From assembly GCA_934101795.1 (NCBI GenBank), contig CAKORY010000004.1:21246-85245 (forward strand): DNA of 64,000 bases, in the 5' to 3' direction. The notes beneath the pieces were generated by a model. That model was not told the origin of the DNA. It was given only the letters and a program-made list of their open reading frames with translations, and did not search any database. Source of the DNA: an uncultured Bacilli bacterium. Lineage in GTDB: Bacteria; Bacillota_I; Bacilli_A; RF39; UBA660. Shown here piece by piece: positions 32,525-41,433 of this stretch. The stretch's first letter is position 1. Each line of letters begins with the position of its first letter. A program made the translations under genes and the position numbers.

Positions 32525-33412
32525 TTATTTTATTAATTTATATTCTCTTACTTTTATCCTTTCATCACTGCAATATTCCATGATAAACTTATTATCTTTT
32601 CTACAAAGTATAATACCTATTGTTTTATCTTGCATTGGATTTCTTAAATTCTTATCTATATAATTCATATAAACTTCTATTTGACCTATATGTTCTTTTT
32701 TTAGTTTAGTAACCTTTAACTCAACCACTACATAACAATTAAATTCAATGTTATATAATAGTAAATCAATATAATTATAGCTATCACCTATCTTTATTTG
32801 GTATTCATTTGATATAAAACTAAATGAATTACCTAGTTCTTTTAAAAATGCTGGTATATCTTCAAGAATCATTTTTTGTAACAATTTTTCTGATATTACT
32901 TCATAATTAGTATTATTTTTTATTATAATTGGATTTTTGATAATATCTTGAAGATTTAATTTTTCTTCATTAATTAACTTTAGTTTAGTTTGTTCATCTA
33001 ATCTTTCATATTCTTTATTTTTAATACGTTTGCGAAGTTCACGCACTGATAAATTTTGCTCTTTACAAATTGTTATATAGTAATTAATTTTGTTTATATT
33101 ATCAAACCATATTAATTCACAATAATGTGAGTATGTCAAAAAGTCCGACATTGTCGGACTTTTTGACAAAACTTCATAAAATCTTCTTGCATATTTTAAT
33201 CTGGTTACTGTATATCCTTTGCCAAATTCTTTAGTTAACTTATCTGAATATTCTTTGATAATACCTTCACCATAATGTTTACCTGCTTCACTTAGTAGTT
33301 TTCCAACGTTATAATAAGTTGTTAAGTCACTTTTGTTTTTTGAATAATCCTTTACCTTTTTAGTTATCTCATTATTTAGTATTTCGTTTTTTATCTCATT
33401 ATAATAATTCAT
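32525..33412 (-). CDS. DUF1016/YhcG-family PDDEXK nuclease-like protein, copy 1
   Basis: A 295-residue protein with the DUF1016 N-terminal helical domain (KKVKDYSKNKSDLTTYYNVGKLLSEAGKHYGEGIIKEYS) and a C-terminal PD-(D/E)xK nuclease domain, where the D...ExK core is probably YIDLLLYNIEFNCYVVVELKVTKLKKEHIGQ. It is the last of three tandem paralogues that are nearly identical at both ends and differ between about residues 70 and 115. The family is linked to mobile-element and restriction-type contexts, and related YhcG proteins act on DNA structures; the exact role is unknown. It carries a 17-bp perfect palindrome in frame at 33134-33168. Its start overlaps copy 2 by 14 bases. Confidence 0.85.
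   Translation of the reverse strand: MNYYNEIKNEILNNEITKKVKDYSKNKSDLTTYYNVGKLLSEAGKHYGEGIIKEYSDKLTKEFGKGYTVTRLKYARRFYEVLSKSPTMSDFLTYSHYCELIWFDNINKINYYITICKEQNLSVRELRKRIKNKEYERLDEQTKLKLINEEKLNLQDIIKNPIIIKNNTNYEVISEKLLQKMILEDIPAFLKELGNSFSFISNEYQIKIGDSYNYIDLLLYNIEFNCYVVVELKVTKLKKEHIGQIEVYMNYIDKNLRNPMQDKTIGIILCRKDNKFIMEYCSDERIKVREYKLIK
33134..33168. repeat. 17-bp perfect palindrome inside DUF1016 copy 1
   Basis: Arms TGTCAAAAAGTCCGACA (33134-33150) and its exact complement (33152-33168) are separated by one base. It lies in frame in the variable part of the protein, encoding SKSPTMSDFL. Confidence 0.93.
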
Positions 33413-34280
33413 ATTCTCTTACCTTTATCCTTTCATCACTACAATATTCCATGATAAACTTATTATCTTTTTTACAAAGAATAATACCTATCGTTTTATC
33501 TTGCATTGAATTTCTTAAATTCTTATCTATATAATTCATATAAACTTCTATTTGACCTATATGTTCTTTTTTTAATTTTGTAACCTTTAACTCTACAACT
33601 ACAAAACAGTTAAATTCATAATTATACAAAAGTAAATCAATATAGTTATAGTTACAACCAATTTTAATTGGATATTCATTTGATATAAAACAAAATGAAT
33701 TACCTAGTTCTTTTAAAAATGATGGTATGTCTTCAAGAATCATTTTTTGTAACACTTTTTCCGATATTACTTCATAATTAGCATTACTTTTTATTATAAT
33801 TGGATTTTTGATAGTATCTTGAACTTCTAATTTTTCGTCTTTAATTAGCTTTAGTTTTGTTTGTTCATCTAATCTTTCATACTCATTATTTTTAATACAT
33901 TCTCGAAGCTGTCTAACAGAAAGACTGTTTTGTTCACACATTGTAATATAATATTTTATTTTAATAGTATCATTTAATTTAAACAATTCACAAAAATGAC
34001 TCCATGACAAAAAGCCAGACAGTGTTTGGCTTTTTTGAAAATTATAGAACTTTCTCATATTTTTTAAATTACTTAAACCATAACCTTTACCAAATTCTTT
34101 TGTTAACTTTTTTGAATATTTCTTAATAATACCTTCACCATAATGTTTACCTGCTTCACTTAAAAGTTTTCCAACGTTATAATAAGTTGTTAAATCACTT
34201 TTGTTTTTTGAATAATCCTTTACCTTTTTAGTTATCTCATTATTTAGTATTTCATTTTTTATCTCATTATAATAATTCAT
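33399..34280 (-). CDS. DUF1016/YhcG-family PDDEXK nuclease-like protein, copy 2
   Basis: A 293-residue paralogue of its two neighbours with the same N-terminal DUF1016 domain and C-terminal nuclease core (YIDLLLYNYEFNCFVVVELKVTKLKKEHIGQIEVYMNYIDK). The middle region differs: LKNMRKFYNFQKSQTLSGFLSWSHFCELFKLNDTIKIKYYI. It overlaps both neighbours by 14 bases at gene ends, which fits a tandem duplication of a unit of about 870 bases. An imperfect 12-bp palindrome lies at 34009-34035, in the same coding place as in copy 1. Confidence 0.85.
   Translation of the reverse strand: MNYYNEIKNEILNNEITKKVKDYSKNKSDLTTYYNVGKLLSEAGKHYGEGIIKKYSKKLTKEFGKGYGLSNLKNMRKFYNFQKSQTLSGFLSWSHFCELFKLNDTIKIKYYITMCEQNSLSVRQLRECIKNNEYERLDEQTKLKLIKDEKLEVQDTIKNPIIIKSNANYEVISEKVLQKMILEDIPSFLKELGNSFCFISNEYPIKIGCNYNYIDLLLYNYEFNCFVVVELKVTKLKKEHIGQIEVYMNYIDKNLRNSMQDKTIGIILCKKDNKFIMEYCSDERIKVREYELL
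34009..34035. repeat. Imperfect palindrome inside DUF1016 copy 2
   Basis: Arms 34009-34020 and 34024-34035 (AAAAAGCCAGAC against GTTTGGCTTTTT) pair with one G-U/mismatch. They encode QKSQTLSGFL at the position matching the palindrome in copy 1. Confidence 0.8.
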
Positions 34281-35151
34281 ATTCTCTTACCTTTATCCTT
34301 TCATCACTGCAATATTCCATAATAAATTTATTATCTTTTCTACAAAGAATAATACCTATCGTTTTATCTTGCATTGGTTTTCTTAAATTCTTATCTATAT
34401 AATTCATATAAACTTCTATTTGACCTATATGTTCTTTTTTTAATTTAGTTATCTTTAATTCTATAACTACATAACAATTGAACTCAATGTTATATAATAG
34501 TAAATCAATGTAATTATAGTTGCAACCAACTTTAATTGGATATTCACTACCTACAAAAGAAAATGAATTACCTAACTCTTTCATAAATTCTTCAATATCT
34601 TCAAGAATAATTTTCTCCAATGCTTTCTCAGATATTACTTCATAATTAGCATTACTTTTTATTATAATTGGATTTTTGATAGTATCTTGAAGTTTTAATT
34701 TTTCATCTTTTATTAGCTTTAGTTTTGTTTGTTCATCTAATCTTTCATACTCATTATTTTTAATGCGTTCTCGAAGCTCACGTTTTGACAAATTATTTTT
34801 AATAGTAACATTAATATAATAGGTTATTTTTTCCTTATTATTAAGTGGTAATAATTCTATATAATGACTCCATGTTAATTGGTCAGCCACCGGCTGACTT
34901 TTTCCAAATTCATAAAATAATCTCATATATTTTAAAGTAGTAACTGAATAATTTTTATTTAATTCCTTACTCAACTTTTTTGAATATTCCTTGATAATAC
35001 CTTCACCATAATGTTTACCTGCTTCACTTAAAAGTTTTCCAACGTTATAATAAGTTGTTAAGTCACTTTTGTTTTTTGAATAATCCTTTACCTTTTTAGT
35101 TATCTCATTATTTAGTATTTCAGTTTTTATTTCATTATAATAATTCATCAT
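34267..35151 (-). CDS. DUF1016/YhcG-family PDDEXK nuclease-like protein, copy 3
   Basis: The first gene of the triplet, 294 residues. It has the same domain plan; the variable middle reads LKYMRLFYEFGKSQPVADQLTWSHYIELLPLNNKEKITYYI and the nuclease core is YIDLLLYNIEFNCYVVIELKITKLKKEHIGQ. The start is at tandem ATG codons (35151 or 35148) after GGGAG. A 7-bp palindrome at 34882-34898 falls at the same protein position as in the other copies. It lies 19 bases after comEC, so the triplet may be read from the comEA-comEC transcript. Confidence 0.85.
   Translation of the reverse strand: MMNYYNEIKTEILNNEITKKVKDYSKNKSDLTTYYNVGKLLSEAGKHYGEGIIKEYSKKLSKELNKNYSVTTLKYMRLFYEFGKSQPVADQLTWSHYIELLPLNNKEKITYYINVTIKNNLSKRELRERIKNNEYERLDEQTKLKLIKDEKLKLQDTIKNPIIIKSNANYEVISEKALEKIILEDIEEFMKELGNSFSFVGSEYPIKVGCNYNYIDLLLYNIEFNCYVVIELKITKLKKEHIGQIEVYMNYIDKNLRKPMQDKTIGIILCRKDNKFIMEYCSDERIKVREYELL
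34882..34898. repeat. Short palindrome inside DUF1016 copy 3
   Basis: GTCAGCC-ACC-GGCTGAC (7-bp arms). It encodes part of GKSQPVADQL, the site equivalent to the longer palindromes of copies 1 and 2. Confidence 0.75.
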
Positions 35152-35170
35152 ATATTTTCTCCCTGTTTTT

Positions 35171-37216
35171 TTAATTTAATGCATATTTTAGTTTTATTTT
35201 ATTTTTATTTAACTTTATACAGATCGTACCTTTTAAATCTGTTCTTAAAACTTTACTATTTTTTAAATTTTCTAATACTTCTTCATGTGGATGCCCATAT
35301 TTATTGTTTCTTCCTACACTTATGACTGAATAGATTGGTTTTAAAGTATTGATAAAATTCTTACTAGTACTATATTTACTTCCATGATGGCCAATTTTTA
35401 AAAAATTAATGTTTGTAATTTTGTATTTTTCTAATAGTTTTTCTTCAACTTTAATTGATGCATCACCCATAAAAAGAAATTTATAACCTAAAAAAGTTAC
35501 ATAATTTACAATACTATTATCATTTTCATTGTCATATATGTCATTATTTAAATTTACTATATTAAAATATTTAAAATTGTATTTTTTTGTAATATTAACT
35601 TTAGAAGAAATAATTTCTTTTTCTAAATTATTAATGTTTCCACTATTTAATATGACACTCTTTACATTGATATTTTCTATAATATTTAAACTTTCTTTTG
35701 CATGATCTGCATCACCATGTGTAATAATCATACATGAAAGACTGGTTATACCTTTACTTTTTAAAAATTTAATAGTGTTGTTACTTAAGTGGTAGACTTT
35801 CTTTTTCTTTTTCCAATCAGCCAGTTTATATTCTACTTTGCCACCAGTATCAATCATAATAGTTTCTTTATTATGCGGAGATACAAGAATACTAGAATCA
35901 CCTTGACCAACATCTAAATAGTAAACATAATAGTTAAAATCTAAGAAAGGTAATAATTTACAAGTAACAACTATTAATATTAATAAATATAAGTTTTCCT
36001 TTTTCTTAGTTAACAAAATTATATAAAATAAAGTAACAAAAATTATTGGCATTTTGGGTATATTTATTAATAAACAAAATTTACCTAAAAATATATTGAA
36101 ATTGTTAGTAACTGATATAAAAAAATTTAATATTGGATTTAAACATGGAAAGATAAACGAAATTAAAATAAATGGATATAAGAATAAACTTACCCAAGGA
36201 ACAAAAATAATATTAATTAGAATTGAAAGTAAATTTACTTCAAAGTTTACTAAGGCCGTAACTGGTAAACTAAATAAAAAAGTTATAATACTTAATTTTA
36301 GTAGTTTTATAAAATAATTGCCTTTTATATAATCGGTGTAATAAATAATACCAAAACAAACAACAAAAGAATAAATAAAACCTAGATCATAAATCATAAA
36401 AGGATCGATTAATAAAATTAAATAAGCACTTAAAATAAGTATATGCATATTTGAATATCTAAGTTTCTTCAGCTTATTTATTTTTTTCAATATATAAAAT
36501 ATTATAGCACGCATTATTGATGCAGTTATTCCTGTTAAAAATAAATATAATAACAAAAATACTGATGTTGCAAAAAATTCTTTTTTTTCACTTTTTATAA
36601 TTTTTGAAATTAATAAAACTAACATATTAATATGCATTCCTGATATTGCTAATAAATGACTAATACCATTTTTTTGATATGCATCGTAGATATCACTTGA
36701 TAGTAGTGCCTTATCCCCAAGTATGAAAGCTAAATAGTAATCACTATTTTCACTATTGTATATTTTTTTAAATAAGTTATCCTTTAATTTATAGATTAGA
36801 TTATTACTATCAATTATTTTATATTCAGAAATATTAAAAATATAATATATTTTTTTGTTATATAAATATCTTTTATAATTAAAAGTATTTGGCACTGTAT
36901 TATTAAGAGGTTCACTAAATGAACCTCTTAAATATACTTTGCTTCCAAGATGAAATGTATTAAATATACTATTTTTTTCTTCTTCTGTTTGAACATAATA
37001 ATTTGCTATTATATTTTCCCTAGCTTTAATATTTATTGTAAGTTTATTTCCATCAAGTTTCATACTTGTGATTATACCAGTTACATATTCCTCTTTTATG
37101 TCATATTTAGAGGAATATTTTATTATTTTTGTAAAAAATATTATATAAATAAATATAAATATACCTAATATTACTAAAAGTTTATTAAATTGTAATATTT
37201 GCTTTAAATTTTTCAT
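35171..37216 (-). CDS. comEC: DNA internalization/competence protein ComEC/Rec2
   Basis: ComEC forms the membrane channel for single-stranded DNA in natural transformation. The 681-residue protein has an N-terminal OB-like soluble region, a competence domain with many transmembrane helices (LAFILGDKALLSSDIYDAYQKNGISHLLAISGMHINMLVLLI is the family hallmark) and a C-terminal metallo-beta-lactamase domain (YYLDVGQGDSSILVSPHNKETIMIDTGG, TITHGDADHAKE-like ITHGDADHAKESL, IGHHGSKYSTS). Its start overlaps comEA by 32 bases. A complete uptake system would also need pseudopili, for which the ATPase and prepilins of this window are candidates. Confidence 0.94.
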   Translation of the reverse strand: MKNLKQILQFNKLLVILGIFIFIYIIFFTKIIKYSSKYDIKEEYVTGIITSMKLDGNKLTINIKARENIIANYYVQTEEEKNSIFNTFHLGSKVYLRGSFSEPLNNTVPNTFNYKRYLYNKKIYYIFNISEYKIIDSNNLIYKLKDNLFKKIYNSENSDYYLAFILGDKALLSSDIYDAYQKNGISHLLAISGMHINMLVLLISKIIKSEKKEFFATSVFLLLYLFLTGITASIMRAIIFYILKKINKLKKLRYSNMHILILSAYLILLIDPFMIYDLGFIYSFVVCFGIIYYTDYIKGNYFIKLLKLSIITFLFSLPVTALVNFEVNLLSILINIIFVPWVSLFLYPFILISFIFPCLNPILNFFISVTNNFNIFLGKFCLLINIPKMPIIFVTLFYIILLTKKKENLYLLILIVVTCKLLPFLDFNYYVYYLDVGQGDSSILVSPHNKETIMIDTGGKVEYKLADWKKKKKVYHLSNNTIKFLKSKGITSLSCMIITHGDADHAKESLNIIENINVKSVILNSGNINNLEKEIISSKVNITKKYNFKYFNIVNLNNDIYDNENDNSIVNYVTFLGYKFLFMGDASIKVEEKLLEKYKITNINFLKIGHHGSKYSTSKNFINTLKPIYSVISVGRNNKYGHPHEEVLENLKNSKVLRTDLKGTICIKLNKNKIKLKYALN

Positions 37217-37961
37217 AAGTTGCCTTACCGATACCTTTAACTTTCATTATTTCATCAATAGATTTAAATTCTCCATTAGCTTCACGATAATCAATGATTT
37301 TTTGGGCTTTAGCTTCACCTATACCAGTAAGGGTTGAAAGTTCTTTTATACCTGCAGTATTAATGTTTACTAATTTATTTACTAATGTGTTTTTATTATC
37401 ATTATTATCATTTGATTTAATTTCATCAACAACTTTACTTTCGGATTTTTCAATTACACTTTCATTATTTTCTAGAGAACTATCAATATTATATTCTGGT
37501 ACTATATTTTTTTCATTAGTCTTATTAGAAAATGAAGTATTTTTATTTGTACTTGAACTTTTATTTACATTATTTGGCTTATCTACACTACTTGCTTTTT
37601 TCTTTATATTATCTTTATCATAAACAACAACAACCATTTCATCCTTAAGTTTCATACTTAAATTAATATTGTCATAATAAGCTTTTTTGCTAAAACCTCC
37701 GGCTGCATCAATTAAATCTTTAAGTCTACTGCCTTCATCAAACTCATAAACTCCAGGTGATATAACTTCTCCTTTTATTTCGGCTTTAATTTTTATACTT
37801 TGATTTTTTTCAGAAATAGTTTCATTAACTAATAAGTTATTATTTTCACTATCAATATACTCATCATCATTAAAATTCATAAATGCATAAATTCCTCCAC
37901 TAATTATTAATAAAATTATTGTTATTCCAACTATTATTACTTTTTTATTAAATATTTTCAT
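37185..37961 (-). CDS. comEA: Competence DNA receptor ComEA
   Basis: ComEA is the membrane-bound double-stranded DNA receptor. The 258-residue protein has one N-terminal transmembrane helix (VIIVGITIILLIISGGIYAF), an SLBB domain (IKGEVISPGVYEFDEGSRLKDLIDAAGGF), a Ser/Asn/Lys-rich linker and two helix-hairpin-helix motifs (NINTAGIKELSTLTGIGEAKAQKIIDYREANGEF, IDEIMKVKGIGKATYEKFKANI). The ribosome site is GAAGGAGG. It forms an operon with comEC. Confidence 0.95.
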   Translation of the reverse strand: MKIFNKKVIIVGITIILLIISGGIYAFMNFNDDEYIDSENNNLLVNETISEKNQSIKIKAEIKGEVISPGVYEFDEGSRLKDLIDAAGGFSKKAYYDNINLSMKLKDEMVVVVYDKDNIKKKASSVDKPNNVNKSSSTNKNTSFSNKTNEKNIVPEYNIDSSLENNESVIEKSESKVVDEIKSNDNNDNKNTLVNKLVNINTAGIKELSTLTGIGEAKAQKIIDYREANGEFKSIDEIMKVKGIGKATYEKFKANITI

Positions 37962-38071
37962 ATTTCCTCCTTCTAAGTATCCTAATTTATCCTCTCATAT
38001 TATATATTTCCTAAATTACTTAAAATTTCCCCAGTTATTATAAAGTTTTTTAAAATAAGTTTATTATACAT

Positions 38072-38099
38072 AAAAAAAGCCCATAAATTGGGCTTTTTA
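38072..38099. terminator. Terminator after ylbL
   Basis: A perfect 10-bp stem (AAAAAGCCCA/TGGGCTTTTT, arms 38074-38083 and 38089-38098) with A/T tracts on both sides. Confidence 0.88.
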
Positions 38100-38132
38100 A
38101 GTATGTCAAATTTGTGTATATATTTACATATT

Positions 38133-39140
38133 TTAACTATTTAAAAGATAATCTACAGCTTCATCAAAGTTTTTCACACTTTTTAAAACTAGTTGCAAAT
38201 TAAATTCATTTTTTACTTTTAATGCTTCTTCATAGTTTTCTTCTGGACAAAGAAATATATCTGCTTTCTTTTTTGCTGCTCCAAGCATTTTATATTTAAC
38301 ACCATCAATAGCACCAACAGTGCCATCTAAAGAAATTGTACCAGTACCAACAATTTTTCTTCCTTTTGTTAAATCTTCTTTTACTATATCGTTGTAAATA
38401 GCTAATGTGAGCATTAAACCTCCACTAGAACCTGATTCACTAGCTTTGGTTTTGATTTTAATATCTGGATTTGTGTCATATTCATAAGTAGTTAAAAATC
38501 CTATACCTATTTTCTTTTCTCCTTCATTTTCTGAGATAATAGCATAACAATTCTTTTCTTTATTATTTCTTTTTACAACAATATTTATTTTATCACCAAT
38601 ATTTTTATTATTAATAATGCCTTTTAAATCATCAATTGTTTCAATCTCTTTACCATCAGCTTTCAAAAATTCATCTTGAAGCTTTACATCTGTCTTAGCA
38701 AAATCTGCAATAAATGTAACATTATTTATGCTTTTAGTAATTTTTACTTCTTTACCAGCTTTATTATACGCTAGAATAGTGGCATTATTAACAGATGAAG
38801 TCATATATATTCTCTCTAACTTTAATAGTTCATCAATGGATTCATCATTTATAGTTACATCCTCATTTTTTTTAAGATCCCAGTTAGGAATAACATAAGA
38901 AAGTAAAATACTAGGAATTGTTCCTTTTCGCATCGAAACATAACTCATATTAAGACTTCCATTTTTGTCATATCCATTTTCAACATCTATTCTTTCATTT
39001 AAATTAACAAGACCTCCGGGTGTATAAACTACATAAGGAAACTCAAACGTAAAAACAAATATTAAAATTGTTAAACAAATTAAAAATCTTATATTTTCTA
39101 AAATAAATAATTTAACTTTGTCATATATTTTATTAAACAA
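38133..39140 (-). CDS. ylbL: Membrane-anchored PDZ/Lon-type serine protease (YlbL/SepM-like)
   Basis: The 335-residue protein has an N-terminal transmembrane helix (FLICLTILIFVFTFEFPYVVYTPGG), a PDZ domain (EFLKADGKEIETIDDLKGIINNKNIGDKINIVVKRN) and a C-terminal Lon-like domain with the Ser of SGSSGGLMLTL and the Lys of DGVKYKMLGA as catalytic dyad. The family includes the pheromone-processing SepM and B. subtilis YlbL. The start is TTG with AAAGGTGA 8 bases before it. It is divergent from ylbJ, as the genes also neighbour each other in B. subtilis. Confidence 0.9.
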   Translation of the reverse strand: MFNKIYDKVKLFILENIRFLICLTILIFVFTFEFPYVVYTPGGLVNLNERIDVENGYDKNGSLNMSYVSMRKGTIPSILLSYVIPNWDLKKNEDVTINDESIDELLKLERIYMTSSVNNATILAYNKAGKEVKITKSINNVTFIADFAKTDVKLQDEFLKADGKEIETIDDLKGIINNKNIGDKINIVVKRNNKEKNCYAIISENEGEKKIGIGFLTTYEYDTNPDIKIKTKASESGSSGGLMLTLAIYNDIVKEDLTKGRKIVGTGTISLDGTVGAIDGVKYKMLGAAKKKADIFLCPEENYEEALKVKNEFNLQLVLKSVKNFDEAVDYLLNS

Positions 39141-39182
39141 ATTGCATCACCTTTATTAATTATAGCAAAAAAGGAAGAGAAT

Positions 39183-40019
39183 ATGAAACGAAAAATAACT
39201 ATTTTACTTATTATGACATTTATTATACTAATTTTTAATAATTATGATATTGTTTTGAAAAGTACTTTGGATGCTACCACTATATGGCTTAATAGGGTTT
39301 TTCCAAATCTTTTTATAATGATTATTATTCAAGACTTATTAATTAATTTAGATTTTGCATCATTTTTTAAAAATACTGCTGTTTACATTTTTATTATGTC
39401 TCTTTTAAGTGGAACACCTTCTGGAACATATATTATTTCTAAATTAAAACAGCAAAATATAATTAGTAAAGAATATGCTAATACTTGTTTGATTTTTACA
39501 TTTTTTGCTAATCCATTATTTTTATATTCTATATTAAATTCTATATTCTTAAGTAAATTTATAACTATTAGATTAATGTTAATTTTATATTTAACAAATC
39601 TTTTCTTGTATTTTATATATAAAAAAGATTTACCATCAAATGGTAAATCTATAAATGCTAATGAAATTAATTTATCTTCTTCAATTAAAACTAGTATAAA
39701 TACCACTATTACTGTTCTTGGAGTTATAACATTTTACCTTATATTATCAAATATTATAATTACTGAATTTAATATTATTTATCCATTTAATATTTTCTTT
39801 AAAGGATTTTTAGAAATGACTCAAGGGCTGGCAGCACTAATTAATGCTAATATAAAGTTCAAAGAAATTATATCAATGATATTTATATCTTTTGGGGGTT
39901 TTTCTATTCATACTCAAGTTTCATGTATCTTAAATGAGGCTGATTTATCATACAAATACTTTTTTAAAGGTAGGATAATACAAACTATTTTAGTGGTTTT
40001 GCTAACAATTATAACCTAG
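39183..40019 (+). CDS. ylbJ: Sporulation integral membrane protein YlbJ-like
   Basis: A 278-residue polytopic membrane protein with the pattern of YlbJ, a nucleoside-transporter-gate-like protein needed for spore cortex in Bacillus: ATTIWLNRVFPNLFIMIIIQDLLI, MSLLSGTPSGTYIISKL, FFANPLFLYSIL, FLEMTQGLAALINA and FGGFSIHTQV. About seven transmembrane segments are visible. The start has an AAGGAAGAGA ribosome site. Its 3' end overlaps a convergent prepilin gene by 18 bases. Confidence 0.85.
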   Translation: MKRKITILLIMTFIILIFNNYDIVLKSTLDATTIWLNRVFPNLFIMIIIQDLLINLDFASFFKNTAVYIFIMSLLSGTPSGTYIISKLKQQNIISKEYANTCLIFTFFANPLFLYSILNSIFLSKFITIRLMLILYLTNLFLYFIYKKDLPSNGKSINANEINLSSSIKTSINTTITVLGVITFYLILSNIIITEFNIIYPFNIFFKGFLEMTQGLAALINANIKFKEIISMIFISFGGFSIHTQVSCILNEADLSYKYFFKGRIIQTILVVLLTIIT

Positions 40020-40577
40020 ACAAGTAATATTTTTGTTAAAATCTTGTGATTTACCAATATAACTTATTAAAATATCATCTAATAAATTATTATTTCCAAA
40101 TTTATTTTTATCATTTGTTGTGTGCACTTCAATATCTATTTGTAATGTATATATTCTTTTATTTACTTCATTTATTTTATCATCACTATAGCTTACATTT
40201 GCTTTTTTTGTATATATTTTTCCTCCATCTATTGTCCAATTTCGTGTGCTATTACTTGAACTTTTATAAGTAAATTTGTTTTCAGTTGCATCTATAATAC
40301 TAGTTTTATTATTTTTAAAAGTAAATTTTATTTTTAAATTATTACTCGTAGAACCTGTACTATCAATATCAGTTATAACATTGTTATTTAAATCATTTTC
40401 TATCATTCTTAATATTTCTGCTCTGTTAATTTGATTGTCTTTGGCATATACATTATTTGTTTCTGTATTATTTAAATCTACTAAAAGTCTCATTAGAAAG
40501 ATTAAAATAATAGATATTAATGCAATACTTATTACAAGTTCTAAAAGTGTACTTCCTCTTTTATTCATTTTTTTCAT
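40002..40577 (-). CDS. Type IV prepilin-like protein (191 residues)
   Basis: The N-terminus KKMNKRGSTLLELVISIALISIILIFLMRLL has the prepilin pattern (Gly at the cleavage site, then S-T-L-L-E with Glu at +5, then a hydrophobic helix). The rest is a beta-rich domain with many Asn/Thr residues and a C-terminal Cys pair (CLGYNC). It resembles PilW/GspJ-like minor pilins in layout. It is the last gene of a three-gene prepilin cluster, starting 3 bases after its neighbour's stop. Confidence 0.85.
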   Translation of the reverse strand: MKKMNKRGSTLLELVISIALISIILIFLMRLLVDLNNTETNNVYAKDNQINRAEILRMIENDLNNNVITDIDSTGSTSNNLKIKFTFKNNKTSIIDATENKFTYKSSSNSTRNWTIDGGKIYTKKANVSYSDDKINEVNKRIYTLQIDIEVHTTNDKNKFGNNNLLDDILISYIGKSQDFNKNITCLGYNC

Positions 40578-40580
40578 AAA

Positions 40581-41423
40581 TTACCCCACTATATATGGAT
40601 CAGCATTTGTGCCAGTCCCACTTAAATATCTAACACTTCCCTTTAGGTAAAATGTTGGTTTAATATTTTTATTATTGCTTGCAATATCAGTATCTATAGT
40701 ACCATCATTTTTTAGATAATAACTATATACTAAATTACTATTTGTTCTTGTTATAAACCACATATTACTTGTAAAAAGCCAGTTATTTTGATTTTTTACT
40801 GTTTCATCATATATGCTTTCATTACCTGCATAAATATAATCACTTATATATGGTAAACCTATCTTTTGAATAGTGGTAACACCATTATTTTTTTTATCTC
40901 CGATTTCATAATTAATTATTTCTTTACCAGGTTTAGTTTTAAAAGAATTATCTAAACCACCAACATACCATGTGGTAGTTTCTATTAATTCAATATTATC
41001 TCCTAGGTTATTTATAAATTCAGTATTTAAATAAGAACTTACTGATGATTCTTCATAGTTATTTGAACTTTTGCTATCAAAGGCTACATTTATAATACTA
41101 TCATTTTTTATTAGTTTTACTTTACCATCAATTACTCCGATTATTCGATATGTTTCATTATTAAACTTAATATAATTATTGGGGTTACTTCCATTAAACC
41201 TATATGTATTATCTATTTTTAACATATTTATTTCTTCATATCTATTAATAAGATAATTAGCAAAATTAGTATCACTTATCTCATTTTTTATTGTTTTCTT
41301 CATATTATTTAAAAGATTTCTACTTGTAACCATATTAACTATTATAAACATCATTAGAGTTAAGAATACTAGGAAAAATGAATAAATTACTGTTACGGAT
41401 ATAAAACCTTTGCTATTTTTCAT
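40581..41423 (-). CDS. Prepilin fused to a lectin-like C-terminal domain
   Basis: A 280-residue protein. The N-terminus KNSKGFISVTVIYSFFLVFLTLMMFIIVNMV is prepilin-like (Gly-Phe cleavage site and a long hydrophobic helix), but the usual Glu at +5 is absent. From about residue 70 it follows the same domain as the two large surface proteins: YRFNGSNPNNYIKFNNETYRIIGVIDGKVKLIKND, TTWYVGG, YISDYIYAG, MWFITRTNSN and the tail YLKGSVRYLSGTGTNADPYIVG. This suggests a minor, tip-located pilin displaying a ligand-binding domain. It has a strong AAGGAGG site. Unlike the secreted paralogues its 3' end has ordinary AT-rich codon use. Confidence 0.82.
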   Translation of the reverse strand: MKNSKGFISVTVIYSFFLVFLTLMMFIIVNMVTSRNLLNNMKKTIKNEISDTNFANYLINRYEEINMLKIDNTYRFNGSNPNNYIKFNNETYRIIGVIDGKVKLIKNDSIINVAFDSKSSNNYEESSVSSYLNTEFINNLGDNIELIETTTWYVGGLDNSFKTKPGKEIINYEIGDKKNNGVTTIQKIGLPYISDYIYAGNESIYDETVKNQNNWLFTSNMWFITRTNSNLVYSYYLKNDGTIDTDIASNNKNIKPTFYLKGSVRYLSGTGTNADPYIVG

Positions 41424-41433
41424 AATTGCCTCC

